Shown here one piece after another: positions 25,539-38,376 of a DNA stretch of 64,000 nucleotides. The stretch covers positions 7,349,641 to 7,413,640 of the forward strand of contig NZ_CP036264.1 of the NCBI RefSeq assembly GCF_008035925.1, written 5' to 3'. Position 1 is the first letter of the stretch. Every line of letters starts with the position of its first letter. The notes under the pieces are model-generated. The model ran no database searches, was not told the origin of the DNA, and saw only the letters and a list, made by a program, of their open reading frames with translations. The translations under genes were made by a program, and so were the position numbers. The stretch comes from Stieleria maiorica (lineage in GTDB: Bacteria; Planctomycetota; Planctomycetia; Pirellulales; Pirellulaceae).

Positions 25539-28283
25539 TCATGATTCGTCGTCGTACTCTTCCTCTTCGTATTCCTCGTATTCTTCTTCGTCTTCGTATT
25601 CCTCTTCGGTCGCCGAGGCGGTTTGCTTTGTGGATGATTCTTCTGGATCGTCGTCTGGCTCTGGGGGATCGAGTCCCTGCATTTCATGCCATTGTTCTAA
25701 GGTCAGCAAGACGTCGCGGGCTTTGCTGCCGTTGTACTGCCCGACGATGCCGTCTTCGGCCATGAAGTCGATCAGTTTGGCCGCACGGCCGTAGCCGATT
25801 CCGAGGTGACGCTGCAACAGTGAACAGGACCCGCGGCCTTCGCGAATGATCACTTCAACCGCACTGTCATAAATGTCGGGGCGGTCTTCATTGAGCGAAG
25901 GCCCGTCGCCGTCGTCGTCGCTGGTAACCTTCAAGTTCATCAGTTCACCGACAAAGTTCTGCTCGCCCATGCTGCAGTGCTCGCAAATCATGTCGATCTC
26001 TTCATCACTCAAATAGGTTCCTTGCCCACGGATCAGCGTGCTGGTCCCCGGCCACAAGAACAACATGTCGCCATTGCCGAGCAACTTGTCGGCTCCATTT
26101 TCATCCAAGACGACACGGCTGTCCGTTTTGCTGGCGACCTGGAAACTCAATCGAGCGGGCAGGTTACTCTTGATCAAACCCGTGATTACGTCGACGGTCG
26201 GTTTTTGTGTCGCCAAGATCAAGTGGATTCCGACCGCCCGACTCTTTTGCGCCAAGCGAATGATGTGCTGTTCCACATCTTTTCCGGCGGTCATCATCAA
26301 ATCCGCCATCTCGTCAGCAACGATGACGATGAACGGAAGCTTGTCCGGGACCGAGCCGTCATCGTCCTCGGGGTCGATCTCCAACCGACGCAAGACTTCG
26401 TCGCGCCCCAGATCGTTGAAACTGTTGATGTGTCGGACGCCGGCGTTGGCCAACAGCGAATACCGCTCCTCCATCTTCTCGACCGCCCACGCCAAAATCG
26501 CCTCGGCTTTGCGCATGTCGGTGATCACCGGGTGCATCAGGTGCGGCAGCTTTCCGTATCCGCTCAGTTCGACCATCTTGGGGTCGATCATCAGCATCCG
26601 CACCTCGTCCGGTCGACAGGTCATCAGAATCGAAGTGATGATCGCATTGAGACAAACACTTTTCCCGGTACCGGTCCGCCCGGCGATCAACAGGTGGGGC
26701 ATCTTGGCCAAATCGACGACCATCGGATTCCCCGAAACGTCCTTGCCCAAGAAGACGGGGATGTTCATCTTCAGCGAACGCATGTCGGATTCTTCCATCA
26801 CGTCGCGCAAGCGAACCGCCTGACGCTTCTCGTTGGGCACCTCGATCCCGACCGTGTTCTTGCCCGGGATCGGCGCAACGATACGGACGCTGGGCACGCG
26901 CAACCCGATCGCCAAGTCTTCCGCCAAACTGGTGATCTTGCTGAGTCTCAAACCCGCTTCGAGTTCAATTTCGTACTGCGCGATGACCGGGCCGGTTTCA
27001 ATTTCCACGACGCGGATGTTGAAGCCGAAGTCGGCAAACGTGGCCTCAAGGATCTTCGCCTTGCGACGAACCTCACTCAATTGCTCGTCGTAGTCGATGT
27101 CGTCGCTGGCTTCGAGCAAATCGACGCGGGGCAATTGGTAGTCCTCACTCCCGGCCGGAGCGGCTTCGACCATGTCTTCGTAAAGCTGGTCCAATTCGTC
27201 TTCGTTCTTGTTCTTCTTGGGAAGTCGAATCTTGGGGCCCGGCACGTCATGCGCGCCGTCACCACGCAGCGAGACGGTTTCGTCATCGATCTCGAGTTCG
27301 CGAATCGAGGAACTGTCCTCGGCGGTTTCCTCATCCTCGTCGTACTCTTCGTAATCGTCTTCAACCGCTTCGTTGGATGACGAAACGGCGACGGCAGTGT
27401 CCGCTTCGTCCGAGTCATCCGCGTTGGAATGGTTGCGGCGGTTGCCGGCGCGGACCTTGATTCGTGGTTCAGCCCGGGGAGTTTCCGATTCCTCGACTTG
27501 TTCGTCCAAAGCGTCCTCGTCGAAGGACCCTTCACTGGCTTCGAATTCCTCTGACGCCTCGATCGTCTCACCATCGGATGTCTCGGCGAACGGTGCCGCA
27601 TGCTCCTCGAACGGTCGTCGGCGACGTCGCAGTGCAGGAGGAAGTACCTTTGCCGCCTGCTGCACCCCACGACGCGAGACCTGGGCGCTGCCGGCAAAGA
27701 TGCGGCGACTGGCGTACAAGATGGCGTAATCGGTCGTCAACAGCACACCGATCGCGAGTGTTGTTAATGTCAAAATCCACGCGCCACCGGTTTTGAAGTG
27801 CTCCAAAAGCCACGTCGAGGACATCGCCCCGAGCACTCCACCGGCTCCGAAAATCGTGATGCCGTCGTTGTCAATCGGCAACATCGCCGCGGCCGTGGCA
27901 GCGCCGAGCAGAATGATCGTTCCCCCCAGCGATCGAAGCACCGGGGCATTGAGCCGGCCGCGACGCAGCAGCGCAATCGCCGTCCCTCCCAATGCGGCAA
28001 CGACGATCCCCGACGCCAACCCCATCGATGTCATCATTGCCGACGCAATCAACGCCCCCCAATAACCGCATGCGTTGGTGATCTGATCGGCCGGCGGGTA
28101 CACCAGGACATCGGGCATGTGCAACGCGCTGATGGGCCAAAACGGTTCCTCCAGCGGGTCGGCCGGATTACGCGTCACCAACGAAATCGTCAACAGGATG
28201 GTCAGCGCAATCAACAAGATCGCACCGACATCGCGAGCGAAGTCCGGCGTGGCGGGAGATTCGTTGGTCAGTTCGGCCGACAT
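25539..28283 (-). CDS. ftsK: DNA translocase FtsK/SpoIIIE
   Basis: 914 residues. The N-terminal 190 residues contain four or five membrane segments. An acidic, Ser/Glu-rich linker (about 200-350, for example NEAVEDDYEEYDEDEETAED) leads to the motor. This has Walker A LIAGRTGTGKSVCLNAII, the MLMIDPKMVELSGYGKLPHL block, Walker B FIVIVADEMADLM and LILATQKPTVDVITGLIKSN. The gamma winged-helix domain (VEVIIREGRGSCSLLQRHLGIGYGRA) is followed by an unusual acidic tail of about 25 Glu/Tyr/Asp residues. FtsK pumps DNA toward dif during chromosome segregation. Planctomycetes that bud lack ftsZ but keep ftsK. It is divergent from the sulfatase. Confidence 0.96.
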   Translation of the reverse strand: MSAELTNESPATPDFARDVGAILLIALTILLTISLVTRNPADPLEEPFWPISALHMPDVLVYPPADQITNACGYWGALIASAMMTSMGLASGIVVAALGGTAIALLRRGRLNAPVLRSLGGTIILLGAATAAAMLPIDNDGITIFGAGGVLGAMSSTWLLEHFKTGGAWILTLTTLAIGVLLTTDYAILYASRRIFAGSAQVSRRGVQQAAKVLPPALRRRRRPFEEHAAPFAETSDGETIEASEEFEASEGSFDEDALDEQVEESETPRAEPRIKVRAGNRRNHSNADDSDEADTAVAVSSSNEAVEDDYEEYDEDEETAEDSSSIRELEIDDETVSLRGDGAHDVPGPKIRLPKKNKNEDELDQLYEDMVEAAPAGSEDYQLPRVDLLEASDDIDYDEQLSEVRRKAKILEATFADFGFNIRVVEIETGPVIAQYEIELEAGLRLSKITSLAEDLAIGLRVPSVRIVAPIPGKNTVGIEVPNEKRQAVRLRDVMEESDMRSLKMNIPVFLGKDVSGNPMVVDLAKMPHLLIAGRTGTGKSVCLNAIITSILMTCRPDEVRMLMIDPKMVELSGYGKLPHLMHPVITDMRKAEAILAWAVEKMEERYSLLANAGVRHINSFNDLGRDEVLRRLEIDPEDDDGSVPDKLPFIVIVADEMADLMMTAGKDVEQHIIRLAQKSRAVGIHLILATQKPTVDVITGLIKSNLPARLSFQVASKTDSRVVLDENGADKLLGNGDMLFLWPGTSTLIRGQGTYLSDEEIDMICEHCSMGEQNFVGELMNLKVTSDDDGDGPSLNEDRPDIYDSAVEVIIREGRGSCSLLQRHLGIGYGRAAKLIDFMAEDGIVGQYNGSKARDVLLTLEQWHEMQGLDPPEPDDDPEESSTKQTASATEEEYEDEEEYEEYEEEEYDDES

Positions 28284-28819
28284 GCAGTGTCCGAGGGGGT
28301 GGGCCAGATTCAGTTATCCAACACGGCTTGTCGTCTAAAATCGTCCCTCAAACTCAACCGACATGAATGCCATGGATGGAACTGCAAAGACCCGACCGAG
28401 CGAGAAAGCCAACCCGTGCCGCAAGGTTTGCCAAATCGGTCGGGCCATCAGCAACCGTCAAGCTTTCACCAGCTGGTACGTGATCCAACGAAAGCCCCGC
28501 TTTGCAGCCAACTGTCAGAGATTTTTGCTGACATGCCGGCAGCACGGGTAACAATGGTCTAGCGACTGGCCACGAAGGCCGGAATGATCAGTGAGTTCTC
28601 TTTCATGAGAAGCCTCTCAAGCGTCGCAAACGCCGAATCAGGATCAGCCAAGGAGTCAGGCAGGCCCACGTACGAGAGCCGAACCACACACGAGAACGTT
28701 AAGTGTCCATCGAACTTCTGCACACCTCCTTTGGTATTCTGTTTACATTTGTCTGGCTTTTTGTCGGTCAAATTTTGGTCGCCGGTCGATAAGCGGCTAC
28801 TCGGCCAACGAGGTAGATC
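28284..28819. other. Intergenic region between ftsK and sulfatase
   Basis: About 535 bases holding the divergent ftsK and sulfatase promoters. Minus-strand 28559-28735 has a protein-like reading frame (from a GTG about 28735: VQKFDGHLTFSCVVRLSYVG, ending PAFVASR), but it opens from implausible sequence and its ggagg is too close to the GTG. It is recorded as a possible small gene or fragment only. Nothing else was recognised. Confidence 0.35.
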
Positions 28820-30241
28820 ATGCGAGTTGTCCTGCTGGCACTGTATTGCGTTACAGCCTTGTGCTGGTCGTCTCTCTCCCTGGCAGATGATCGACCGAAT
28901 CTGGTCGTGATCGTGGCCGACGACTTGGGCTACGGCGAAACAGGCATGATGGGCAACCGGGAAATCCCTACGCCCCACATCGATGCCTTGGCCGACGAGG
29001 GCATCCGTTGCACCAACGGTTACGTGACGTCGTCCTACTGCAGCCCCTCGCGCGCCGGAATCATGACCGGTCGCTATCAATCGCGGTTCGGATACGACAT
29101 CAACCCGACCGGCAAACGGAATCTGATTCCGGGCATGGGACTGCCGGAGACGGAAACGACGTTCGTCAAGAAGCTCGGTGCTGCCGGGTACCGGACCGGA
29201 TTGGTCGGCAAGTGGCATCTGGGGGCGACCGAGCCACTGCATCCGCTGCGGCGCGGGTTTGATTCGTTTTACGGTTTTTTGCACGAGGGGCACTTCTATG
29301 TTCCCGGATCACTCGCCGGGGGCGTCCCGCACGAGAACGTATTGACGATGGTTCGCGACACGACGCTGGAGTCGGGGGAACGCGTTCGCAGCGGAAATCT
29401 GATCCGCGGCAATTACGCCCGAATGAGTGAGCCGCTTTATGACCAGGACAATCCGATCTTGCGCGGAACCGAAGTCATCGAAGAGACACGCTACCTGACC
29501 GACGCGATCACGGACGAAGCGGTGGCGTTCATCGGCCAGCACCACGCGGATCCGTTTTGCTTGATGGTGTGCTACAACGCGGTCCACAGTCCGATGCAGG
29601 CGACGTTGGAAGACAGCCGCGCACTGCGGCGGATCGCCGATGTCCAGCGTCGCATCTTTGCCGGCATGTTGGTCGCGCTCGATCGCGGCGTGGGTGCGAT
29701 CACCGAAGCCATCGATGAACATCGACTGCGGCGAAATACCCTGGTCGTGTTTCTCAGCGACAACGGGGGGCCGACGGCCGAATTGACCAGCAGCAATGCA
29801 CCACTGCGCGACGGAAAGGGTTCGCTGTACGAAGGCGGCATTCGCGTCCCGATGGTCTGGAGTTTTCCGGGGCGATTGCCGGCAGGCGTCTCCGAGCCGC
29901 GACCGGTGGTCAGTCTGGATATCGCGGCCACGGCGCTGGATCTGGCCGGTTTGCCCGCCGACGATCAAGCCGACGGCATCAGTCTTTTTCGCTGGATCGA
30001 CAACCCGATCGCGACCAGTCATCAACATCTGTTCTGGCGGATGCCCGGCGGAAAGCAGGCCTTGCGGAGCGGCGATTGGAAAATCGTTCGGCCGAAAAAG
30101 GGTCAGCCGTTCGAGCTGTATCATCTGAAGATCGATCCGTCGGAGGAACGTGATCTGGCCAGCTCGCAAACGGAAAAGCTGCGTGAGCTGATCAACCGTT
30201 GGCAGGCGTTTGATTCGCAGATGGCACCGATGAGTCCTTGA
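28820..30241 (+). CDS. Exported sulfatase (formylglycine-dependent, Cys type)
   Basis: 473 residues with a signal peptide (MRVVLLALYCVTALCWSSLS, cleavage near LADD). NLVVIVADDLGYGETGMMG supplies two Asp metal ligands. The sulfatase signature is C74-SPSRAGIMTGRY, where the Cys is converted to formylglycine by FGE in another part of the genome. VGKWHLG and VFLSDNGGPTAEL supply further active-site His, Asp and Asn residues. Sulfatases of this arylsulfatase A-like type remove sulfate from polysaccharides, and marine planctomycetes carry dozens. The exact substrate is unknown. No carbohydrate-degradation genes stand beside it. Confidence 0.95.
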   Translation: MRVVLLALYCVTALCWSSLSLADDRPNLVVIVADDLGYGETGMMGNREIPTPHIDALADEGIRCTNGYVTSSYCSPSRAGIMTGRYQSRFGYDINPTGKRNLIPGMGLPETETTFVKKLGAAGYRTGLVGKWHLGATEPLHPLRRGFDSFYGFLHEGHFYVPGSLAGGVPHENVLTMVRDTTLESGERVRSGNLIRGNYARMSEPLYDQDNPILRGTEVIEETRYLTDAITDEAVAFIGQHHADPFCLMVCYNAVHSPMQATLEDSRALRRIADVQRRIFAGMLVALDRGVGAITEAIDEHRLRRNTLVVFLSDNGGPTAELTSSNAPLRDGKGSLYEGGIRVPMVWSFPGRLPAGVSEPRPVVSLDIAATALDLAGLPADDQADGISLFRWIDNPIATSHQHLFWRMPGGKQALRSGDWKIVRPKKGQPFELYHLKIDPSEERDLASSQTEKLRELINRWQAFDSQMAPMSP

Positions 30242-30264
30242 AGGATCGAAGACACGTTCGGAGA

Positions 30265-30365
30265 GTCGCCGTGTTCTCCGAACTCGGCGTGTGCGAAAAA
30301 AGCGAAGCTTTGCTCCGCGCCGACCTCGGAGAGGACGGCGACTGTCTGGCGAGCGTAGCTACGCC
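30265..30365. repeat. Dispersed 100-bp repeat, copy 1
   Basis: Begins gtcgccgtgttctccgaact and ends gcgagcgtagctacgcc. An inverted copy with the same order lies at 58562-58660. The interior contains self-complementary pieces (gtcgccgt ... acggcgac), so it can fold. It is 20 bases after the sulfatase stop. Confidence 0.9.
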
Positions 30366-30475
30366 AAAGTCCCTGCAGGGGCGTTTGCCCGACGAGTGGG
30401 CGAACGCGCAATCGCTCTTGCGACCGCGGATGGATTCTGCGAGTTTCACGGTCGTTTCTGACCCGATTTCAGTGT

Positions 30476-31354
30476 ATGGAGACCGAAACCGTGACCCGCC
30501 TTTGCCTCGCCGTCGCATTTGTCGTCGCCGCCAATGTCCCGTTCGCCATCGCCGCCGATGGAGAAACCGAAAAATACCTGCTGCGTTACTCGCTTGCCGG
30601 TGGGCAAAAACTGAGCTACGAGGTCACGCATGTGGCCAAGACCAAGACTCGGCTGAAGGGTGACGAAGAGATCTCACAGGTGCACACCGTCAGCAATCGG
30701 CATTGGGACGTGGTCGGCGTCGAAGGCGAGGAAATGACGTTCAATCACGTCGTCGATTCCGTCGAAATGACTCAGCAGCAGGGCGACAAAGACGAGATCC
30801 GGTGGTCCAGCCGATCCGGTGAAGAGCCTCCGCGAGTGTTTTCCAAGGTCGCCGAGCAGATCGGCAAGACACTCTCGACCGTGACGATCAATCCCCGCGG
30901 TCAGGAAACCGATCGTGAAGACAACGGCGGCAGCAAGGCCTCGCTGGGTATGGGATCGCTGTCGCTGGCGCTACCCGAAGACGCGATCGCGATCGGTGAT
31001 TCGTGGTCGATCCCTCGTGAGATCAAAACGCGGACCGAAGACGGGCTGGTCAAGCCGATCAAGATCCGCGAGCTGTACACGTTGGAGAAAGTGAAATCCG
31101 GCGTCGCAACGCTCTCGGTCCGCAGCGAACCGTTGACGCCGATCGACGAAGAAGCCGTCCGCGCCCAGGTCGTCCAGCAACTCAGCAACGGCACGATCAA
31201 GTTCGATCTGGATGCCGGCCACATGATCAGCAAGGAACTCAACTGGGATGAGACCGTGGTCGGGTTTCAGGGCCCCAACAGCATGATGGAGTACCGGGCA
31301 CGGATGACCGAACAACTGATCGACAGCGTCGTGCGGACCGCACGCCGGCCGTAG
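30476..31354 (+). CDS. Exported protein of unknown function
   Basis: 292 residues with a signal peptide (TRLCLAVAFVVAANVPFAIA); translation may start at ATG 30476 or the GTG at 30491. The mature protein is beta-rich and begins KYLLRYSLAGGQKLSYEVTH. Later AIGDSWSIPREIKTRTEDG and YTLEKVKSGVATLSVRSE resemble planctomycete secreted proteins of the DUF6263 kind, an assignment I cannot confirm. The end (SMMEYRARMTEQLIDSV) is helical. It follows the sulfatase after 235 bases of repeat sequence, so it probably has its own promoter. Confidence 0.8.
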   Translation: METETVTRLCLAVAFVVAANVPFAIAADGETEKYLLRYSLAGGQKLSYEVTHVAKTKTRLKGDEEISQVHTVSNRHWDVVGVEGEEMTFNHVVDSVEMTQQQGDKDEIRWSSRSGEEPPRVFSKVAEQIGKTLSTVTINPRGQETDREDNGGSKASLGMGSLSLALPEDAIAIGDSWSIPREIKTRTEDGLVKPIKIRELYTLEKVKSGVATLSVRSEPLTPIDEEAVRAQVVQQLSNGTIKFDLDAGHMISKELNWDETVVGFQGPNSMMEYRARMTEQLIDSVVRTARRP

Positions 31355-31404
31355 TGTCGGTCTAAGCCTGACGGTTTCGCTTCGATCCGCCGCAGCGCAG
31401 TTGG

Positions 31405-31542
31405 CGGCTTGTTGATTTATCCCAATGCAGGGCTCCTATGCTAGCCCGACGCGTGAGCGAGGGGCCACGCGGCGCCCCCCGCTCACGCGTCGGGCTGGCA
31501 TTATAGCGTCGATCTCGCAGCGCTGGCCAAATCAACAAGCCG
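31405..31542. repeat. Nested inverted-repeat element, MITE-like
   Basis: Outer arms cggcttgttgattt (31405-31418) and its exact inverse (31529-31542) enclose inner arms agcccgacgcgtgagcg (31443-31459) and its exact inverse (31480-31496). The whole 138-bp element has no coding capacity and lies between the ends of the exported-protein gene and gyrB. Confidence 0.9.
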
Positions 31543-31555
31543 TTGACGAGTTCCG

Positions 31556-34165
<2,610 letters not shown>

Positions 34166-34474
34166 TGAGACCTGAAACGGGGCATAAAAGTAGGCCGCAT
34201 TTCGAGGGATGTTTCCCAATCCTGGTCATCCCAGAACCGCCTGCGGCAGAATGCGGAATTCTAACATTCTCGGCCGACTTTCGCGAGGCGTCCGGGGTGC
34301 CGACAGGGCGTTTGTTGGGGAGTGTCTGTGCAGTCGCTGGTTGCACAGGCCGGGCGGTTTTTGAGCTCTGGGATATCAGTCGGTTTTGCGATTCGTTCGC
34401 GCTGGCGGGGAGCTTTTTTTCTTGAGCTAGGGCGGCTGGGATAGAGGTCAGGGGGCAGGGGGGGATCGAAAAGG

Positions 34475-34546
34475 CCCACGGATGGCAGCGCGAACCCACG
34501 GATGCATGCGGTCGGGGATCCGTGGGTTCGCGCTGCCATCCGTGGG
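34475..34546. repeat. Perfect 29-bp palindrome
   Basis: Left arm 34475-34503 starts cccacggatggcagcgcgaa. The right arm 34518-34546 is its exact inverse, around a 14-base loop. Together with the preceding ggggatcgaaaagg it is partly repeated, inverted, at about 54066-54093. It lies in the 630-base region between gyrB and tdk, which also holds a ccctccct/agggaggg hairpin at about 34648-34666 and a hairpin around ggctgat/atcagcc near 34722-34750. Confidence 0.92.
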
Positions 34547-34792
34547 CATTGATCGTCCGTATGGTTTGGGGTGGCTGGGGAAGGTTGTCTTGGCTCGGAT
34601 TCACTCAAGCGTCGCGAATCGAACCTCCCCTCGCTACGCTCGGCCCTCCCTTCCAGGGAGGGTGTTCGTCTTGACTTGATGCCTCTGCCCCTCGCATCGC
34701 TCGCCCGTAGGCTCGCGCCAAACGGCTGATAATCGTTTGACATCAGCCGGTTCGCGCCCGCGCGAGCGGCCTTAACTTTTCGGTATAGTCCA

Positions 34793-35425
34793 CTATCCCG
34801 CCGGCGGCCCTTCGATCGCGTCCAACAGTGGCAATTCATCGGCGGCGGGGTCGCACATGCCTTCCTTGAAGTGTCGGCGACAGACCGACACGTAACGTTC
34901 ATTGCCCCCGATTTGAATTTGCCGGCCGTCCTTGATCGGATGCCCCGAATCATCGATTCTCAGCACCATCGTCGCCTTGCGTCCGCAATGGCAAATGGTC
35001 TTGATTTCGGTCAGTGTGTCGGCCCAAGCCAACAAAACCTCGCTGCCGGTGAACAAGTTGCCTTGGAAATCGGTCCTTAGTCCGTACGCCATCACGGGGA
35101 TGTCCAGGTCGTCACAGACGTCGCTGAGCTGTTTGACTTGCCGAGCGGTCAAGAATTGGGCTTCGTCGACCAGCACGCAATGCAGCGTTTCGGTTTGATG
35201 GCGGTGACGTACCATTGACAACAAATTGTCGGCCAGGTCGAACGTGACGGCGTCGGCGGCCAGTCCGATCCGGCTGGTGACTTTGCCGGCCTGGTCGCGG
35301 GTGTCGATCTCCGGCAGCAAGATCAGCGTCTTCATCCCACGTTCGTGATAGTTGTAGCTGCACTGCAGCAACGTCGTGGATTTCCCCGCGTTCATCGTGG
35401 AGTAGTAGAAATACAGTTTTGCCAT
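34793..35425 (-). CDS. tdk: Thymidine kinase
   Basis: 210 residues. Walker A is [39 protein letters not shown] carries the Walker B/DEAQF motif; [17 protein letters not shown] is the lasso/substrate region. Zinc ligands are present as ICHCGRKA and later VCRRH. It phosphorylates thymidine to dTMP in the salvage pathway. This is a type II (bacterial) tetrameric kinase of normal length. It is divergent from leuS with about 120 bases between the start codons. Confidence 0.96.
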   Translation of the reverse strand: MAKLYFYYSTMNAGKSTTLLQCSYNYHERGMKTLILLPEIDTRDQAGKVTSRIGLAADAVTFDLADNLLSMVRHRHQTETLHCVLVDEAQFLTARQVKQLSDVCDDLDIPVMAYGLRTDFQGNLFTGSEVLLAWADTLTEIKTICHCGRKATMVLRIDDSGHPIKDGRQIQIGGNERYVSVCRRHFKEGMCDPAADELPLLDAIEGPPAG

Positions 35426-35544
35426 CTGCCGTCGCCACTTATTTTTCGGCCAAGACTTACGCCCGGTCCGTCAATCCTTAGAATTTCGCTCTGCCCGCGT
35501 CTGAGACGTATCCCCCCACAACACACCTATTTGCTCGACCTCCA

Positions 35545-38376
35545 ATGCCGCGTTACAACCCAGCCGATCTTGAGCCGCGATGGCAAGCTTATTGGGAAGA
35601 ACATAAGACGTTCGCCACGCCCGAGAAACCGGGCCCCAAAAAACGCTACATCTTGGACATGTTCCCCTACCCCAGCGGCGACGGACTGCACGTCGGCCAC
35701 CCGGAGGGTTACACGGCGACGGACATTGTTTGCCGCTACGCCCGACTGTGTGGCGAAAGCGTGTTGCACCCGATGGGATTCGATGCGTTCGGATTGCCTG
35801 CCGAAGAGCACGCGATCAAAACCGGCGAACACCCGCGGATCCAGACCCAACGCAATATCGATAACTTCACGCGGCAGCTGAAGATGCTCGGTTTCAGCTA
35901 CGACTGGGACCGCGTGCTGGCGACCACCGACGAAGACTACTTCCGCTGGACGCAGTACATTTTCTTGGTCCTGTTCGATACCTGGTTTGACTACGAGACG
36001 CAAAAGGGCCGCCCGATCGCCGAGCTGCCGATTCCCGAGGACGTTCAATCGCAAGGCGAGTCGGCCGTCGCCGACTACGTCGACGCCCAACGGTTGGCGT
36101 ACCTGGACGACGCCTTGGTCAATTGGTGCCCCCAGCTGGGGACCGTGCTGGCCAACGAAGAAGTCATCGACGGCAAGAGCGAACGCGGCGGACACCCCGT
36201 CAAACGGATTCCGCTGCGTCAGTGGATGCTGCGGATCACCGACTACGCCGAACGATTGCTCGACGGGCTTGAGGACCTGGACTGGCCGGCGGGGATCAAG
36301 AAGCTGCAATCGGATTGGATCGGGCGAAGCACCGGCGCGGAAGTCGACTTTTACATCGGCGATCAAGCATCGTTTGACGCTTGGAAGGCGAGTCGGGCGG
36401 GGGCGCCGCTGCCGGCCAGCCCCGGTGAGGACGCGCTGCGCGTCTACACGACGCGTCCCGACACGCTGTTCGGCGCGACCTACATGGTCGTTTCGCCCGA
36501 GCACCCGATGCTGGATCGGTTGACCGGCGCGGAGCAGTCGGACGCTGTCAAAGCGTATTGCGAGAAGGCGTCCTTCAAATCCGATCGCGAACGGACCGAA
36601 GGAGATCGTGAAAAAACGGGTGTGTTCACCGGCAGCTATGCGATCAACCCCGTCAACGGAACTCCGATCCCCGTGTGGGTCGCCGATTATGTCTTGGCCG
36701 GCTATGGAACCGGCGCGATCATGGCCGTACCGGCGCACGACGAACGCGACTTTGAATTCGCGGTCAAATACGAGTTGCCGGTCATTGCCGTCGTCGATCC
36801 GCCCGCGGACGCCGAAGACCGCGATGACATCCTGGCCGGGAAAGCGTGTTATGTCGCGGTCGGAAATGCGATCAACAGTGGCCCGATGGACGGTAAGCCG
36901 ACCGAAGAGGTCAAGCGGCAAATCACCGAGTCGCTCGCGTCGGACGGGCTCGGCATGGCCGCGGTCAATTACAAATTGCGCGACTGGTTGTTCAGCCGGC
37001 AACGTTTCTGGGGCGAGCCCTTTCCGATCCTTCACGAAGTCGATGAGGACGGCACACCGACCGGGCGGATGCGTGGCGTCGATCCCGCAGAGTTGCCCGT
37101 TCGATTGCCCGAGCTGGAGGATTTCAAACCGCACGGAAAACCCGAGCCGCCGCTGGGCAAGGCCGGTGACGATTGGTTGTACGTCCAGATCGACGGCAAG
37201 CGTTATCGTCGCGAAACCAATACCATGCCGCAGTGGGCCGGGTCGTGCTGGTACTACCTCCGTTACATCGATCCCAAAAACGACCAGGCATTGGTGGATC
37301 CGCAAAAGCAAGCAGAGTGGATGCCGGTCGACTTGTACGTCGGTGGTGCCGAGCATGCGGTGTTGCACTTGCTGTACTCGCGGTTCTGGCACAAGGTGCT
37401 GTTCGATCGTGGCCACGTGACGACGCCCGAACCGTTCGTCCGTTTGGTCAACCAAGGCATGATCTTGGGCGACGTCGAGTACACGGCGTTCTTCGACGAC
37501 GACGGGCAACCGGTGTCGGCCGGTGAAGTTCGCAAAGGTCCCGATGGCGGCCGGCAATCCAAGGACGGACGCGCGGTCACGGCAAAAACCGTCCCGGAAG
37601 AGGACGTGCAAAAGAAGGGCGAAGGATTTGTGCTGAAGGTCGATCCGAAGATCAAGGTCGACAGCCGTGCCCACAAGATGTCCAAGGCACGCGGCAACGT
37701 GATCAATCCCGATGTCGTCGTCAGCGAGTACGGCGCCGACTCGTTGCGGTTGTACGAGATGTTCATGGGGCCGTTGGAAGCGACCAAGCCCTGGTCGATG
37801 GCCGGTGTCGGCGGCGTCCGCAATTTCTTGGATCGCGTCTGGCGGATGATCGTGGACGATCAAGAAGAGGAGTTGGTGTTGCAGCCCGCGCTGACCGAGG
37901 AGCCGTGCGATGAAGAGCAAAACCGGATGCTGCACGCGACGATCAAAAAGGTCACCGAAGACACCGACGCGATGAGCTTTAATACCGCGATCGCACGGAT
38001 GATGGAATTCACGAATTACTTCACGCGTGCCGAAAAACGACCGATCGACGCGATGAAGTCGTTCCTGATTCTGTTGTCACCTTACGCACCGCACCTGTGC
38101 GAAGAACTCTGGAAGATCCTGGGACAGGAGGGCGTGATCGCGCATCAGAGCTGGCCGCAGTGGGATGAATCGGCGTTGGTGCAAAGCTCGATCGAAGTGC
38201 CGGTGCAGTTCAACGGCAAGGTCAAGTCCAAGATTCACGTGCCGCCGGATGCCAAGCCCGATCAGATGATCGAAGCGGCATTGTCGGACCAGCGGGTGCA
38301 ATCGATGTTGGAAGGCAAAAACGTCGTCAAGAAGATCGCCGTCCCCGGCCGCTTGGTGAACCTGGTGGTGAAGTAG
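35545..38376 (+). CDS. leuS: Leucyl-tRNA synthetase
   Basis: 943 residues. The HIGH motif is HVGH at residues 49-52 within [15 protein letters not shown]; the KMSKS motif is KMSKA at about residue 711 ([14 protein letters not shown]). The editing (CP1) domain between them contains [22 protein letters not shown] and [13 protein letters not shown], so post-transfer editing should be intact. A C-terminal anticodon-binding domain and the short LeuS-specific end ([14 protein letters not shown]) complete it. It charges tRNA-Leu in the cytoplasm. At 943 residues it is longer than most bacterial LeuS because of extra loops (for example [19 protein letters not shown]). Confidence 0.97.
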   Translation: MPRYNPADLEPRWQAYWEEHKTFATPEKPGPKKRYILDMFPYPSGDGLHVGHPEGYTATDIVCRYARLCGESVLHPMGFDAFGLPAEEHAIKTGEHPRIQTQRNIDNFTRQLKMLGFSYDWDRVLATTDEDYFRWTQYIFLVLFDTWFDYETQKGRPIAELPIPEDVQSQGESAVADYVDAQRLAYLDDALVNWCPQLGTVLANEEVIDGKSERGGHPVKRIPLRQWMLRITDYAERLLDGLEDLDWPAGIKKLQSDWIGRSTGAEVDFYIGDQASFDAWKASRAGAPLPASPGEDALRVYTTRPDTLFGATYMVVSPEHPMLDRLTGAEQSDAVKAYCEKASFKSDRERTEGDREKTGVFTGSYAINPVNGTPIPVWVADYVLAGYGTGAIMAVPAHDERDFEFAVKYELPVIAVVDPPADAEDRDDILAGKACYVAVGNAINSGPMDGKPTEEVKRQITESLASDGLGMAAVNYKLRDWLFSRQRFWGEPFPILHEVDEDGTPTGRMRGVDPAELPVRLPELEDFKPHGKPEPPLGKAGDDWLYVQIDGKRYRRETNTMPQWAGSCWYYLRYIDPKNDQALVDPQKQAEWMPVDLYVGGAEHAVLHLLYSRFWHKVLFDRGHVTTPEPFVRLVNQGMILGDVEYTAFFDDDGQPVSAGEVRKGPDGGRQSKDGRAVTAKTVPEEDVQKKGEGFVLKVDPKIKVDSRAHKMSKARGNVINPDVVVSEYGADSLRLYEMFMGPLEATKPWSMAGVGGVRNFLDRVWRMIVDDQEEELVLQPALTEEPCDEEQNRMLHATIKKVTEDTDAMSFNTAIARMMEFTNYFTRAEKRPIDAMKSFLILLSPYAPHLCEELWKILGQEGVIAHQSWPQWDESALVQSSIEVPVQFNGKVKSKIHVPPDAKPDQMIEAALSDQRVQSMLEGKNVVKKIAVPGRLVNLVVK

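Noticed and set aside
25977-27380. 467-residue plus-strand open frame opposite ftsK
   Set aside because: Shadow of the FtsK motor region; no motif of its own.
35527-37935. 802-residue minus-strand open frame opposite leuS
   Set aside because: It mirrors the leuS codon pattern; leuS is an unmistakable full-length gene on the other strand and the antisense protein has no family motifs.
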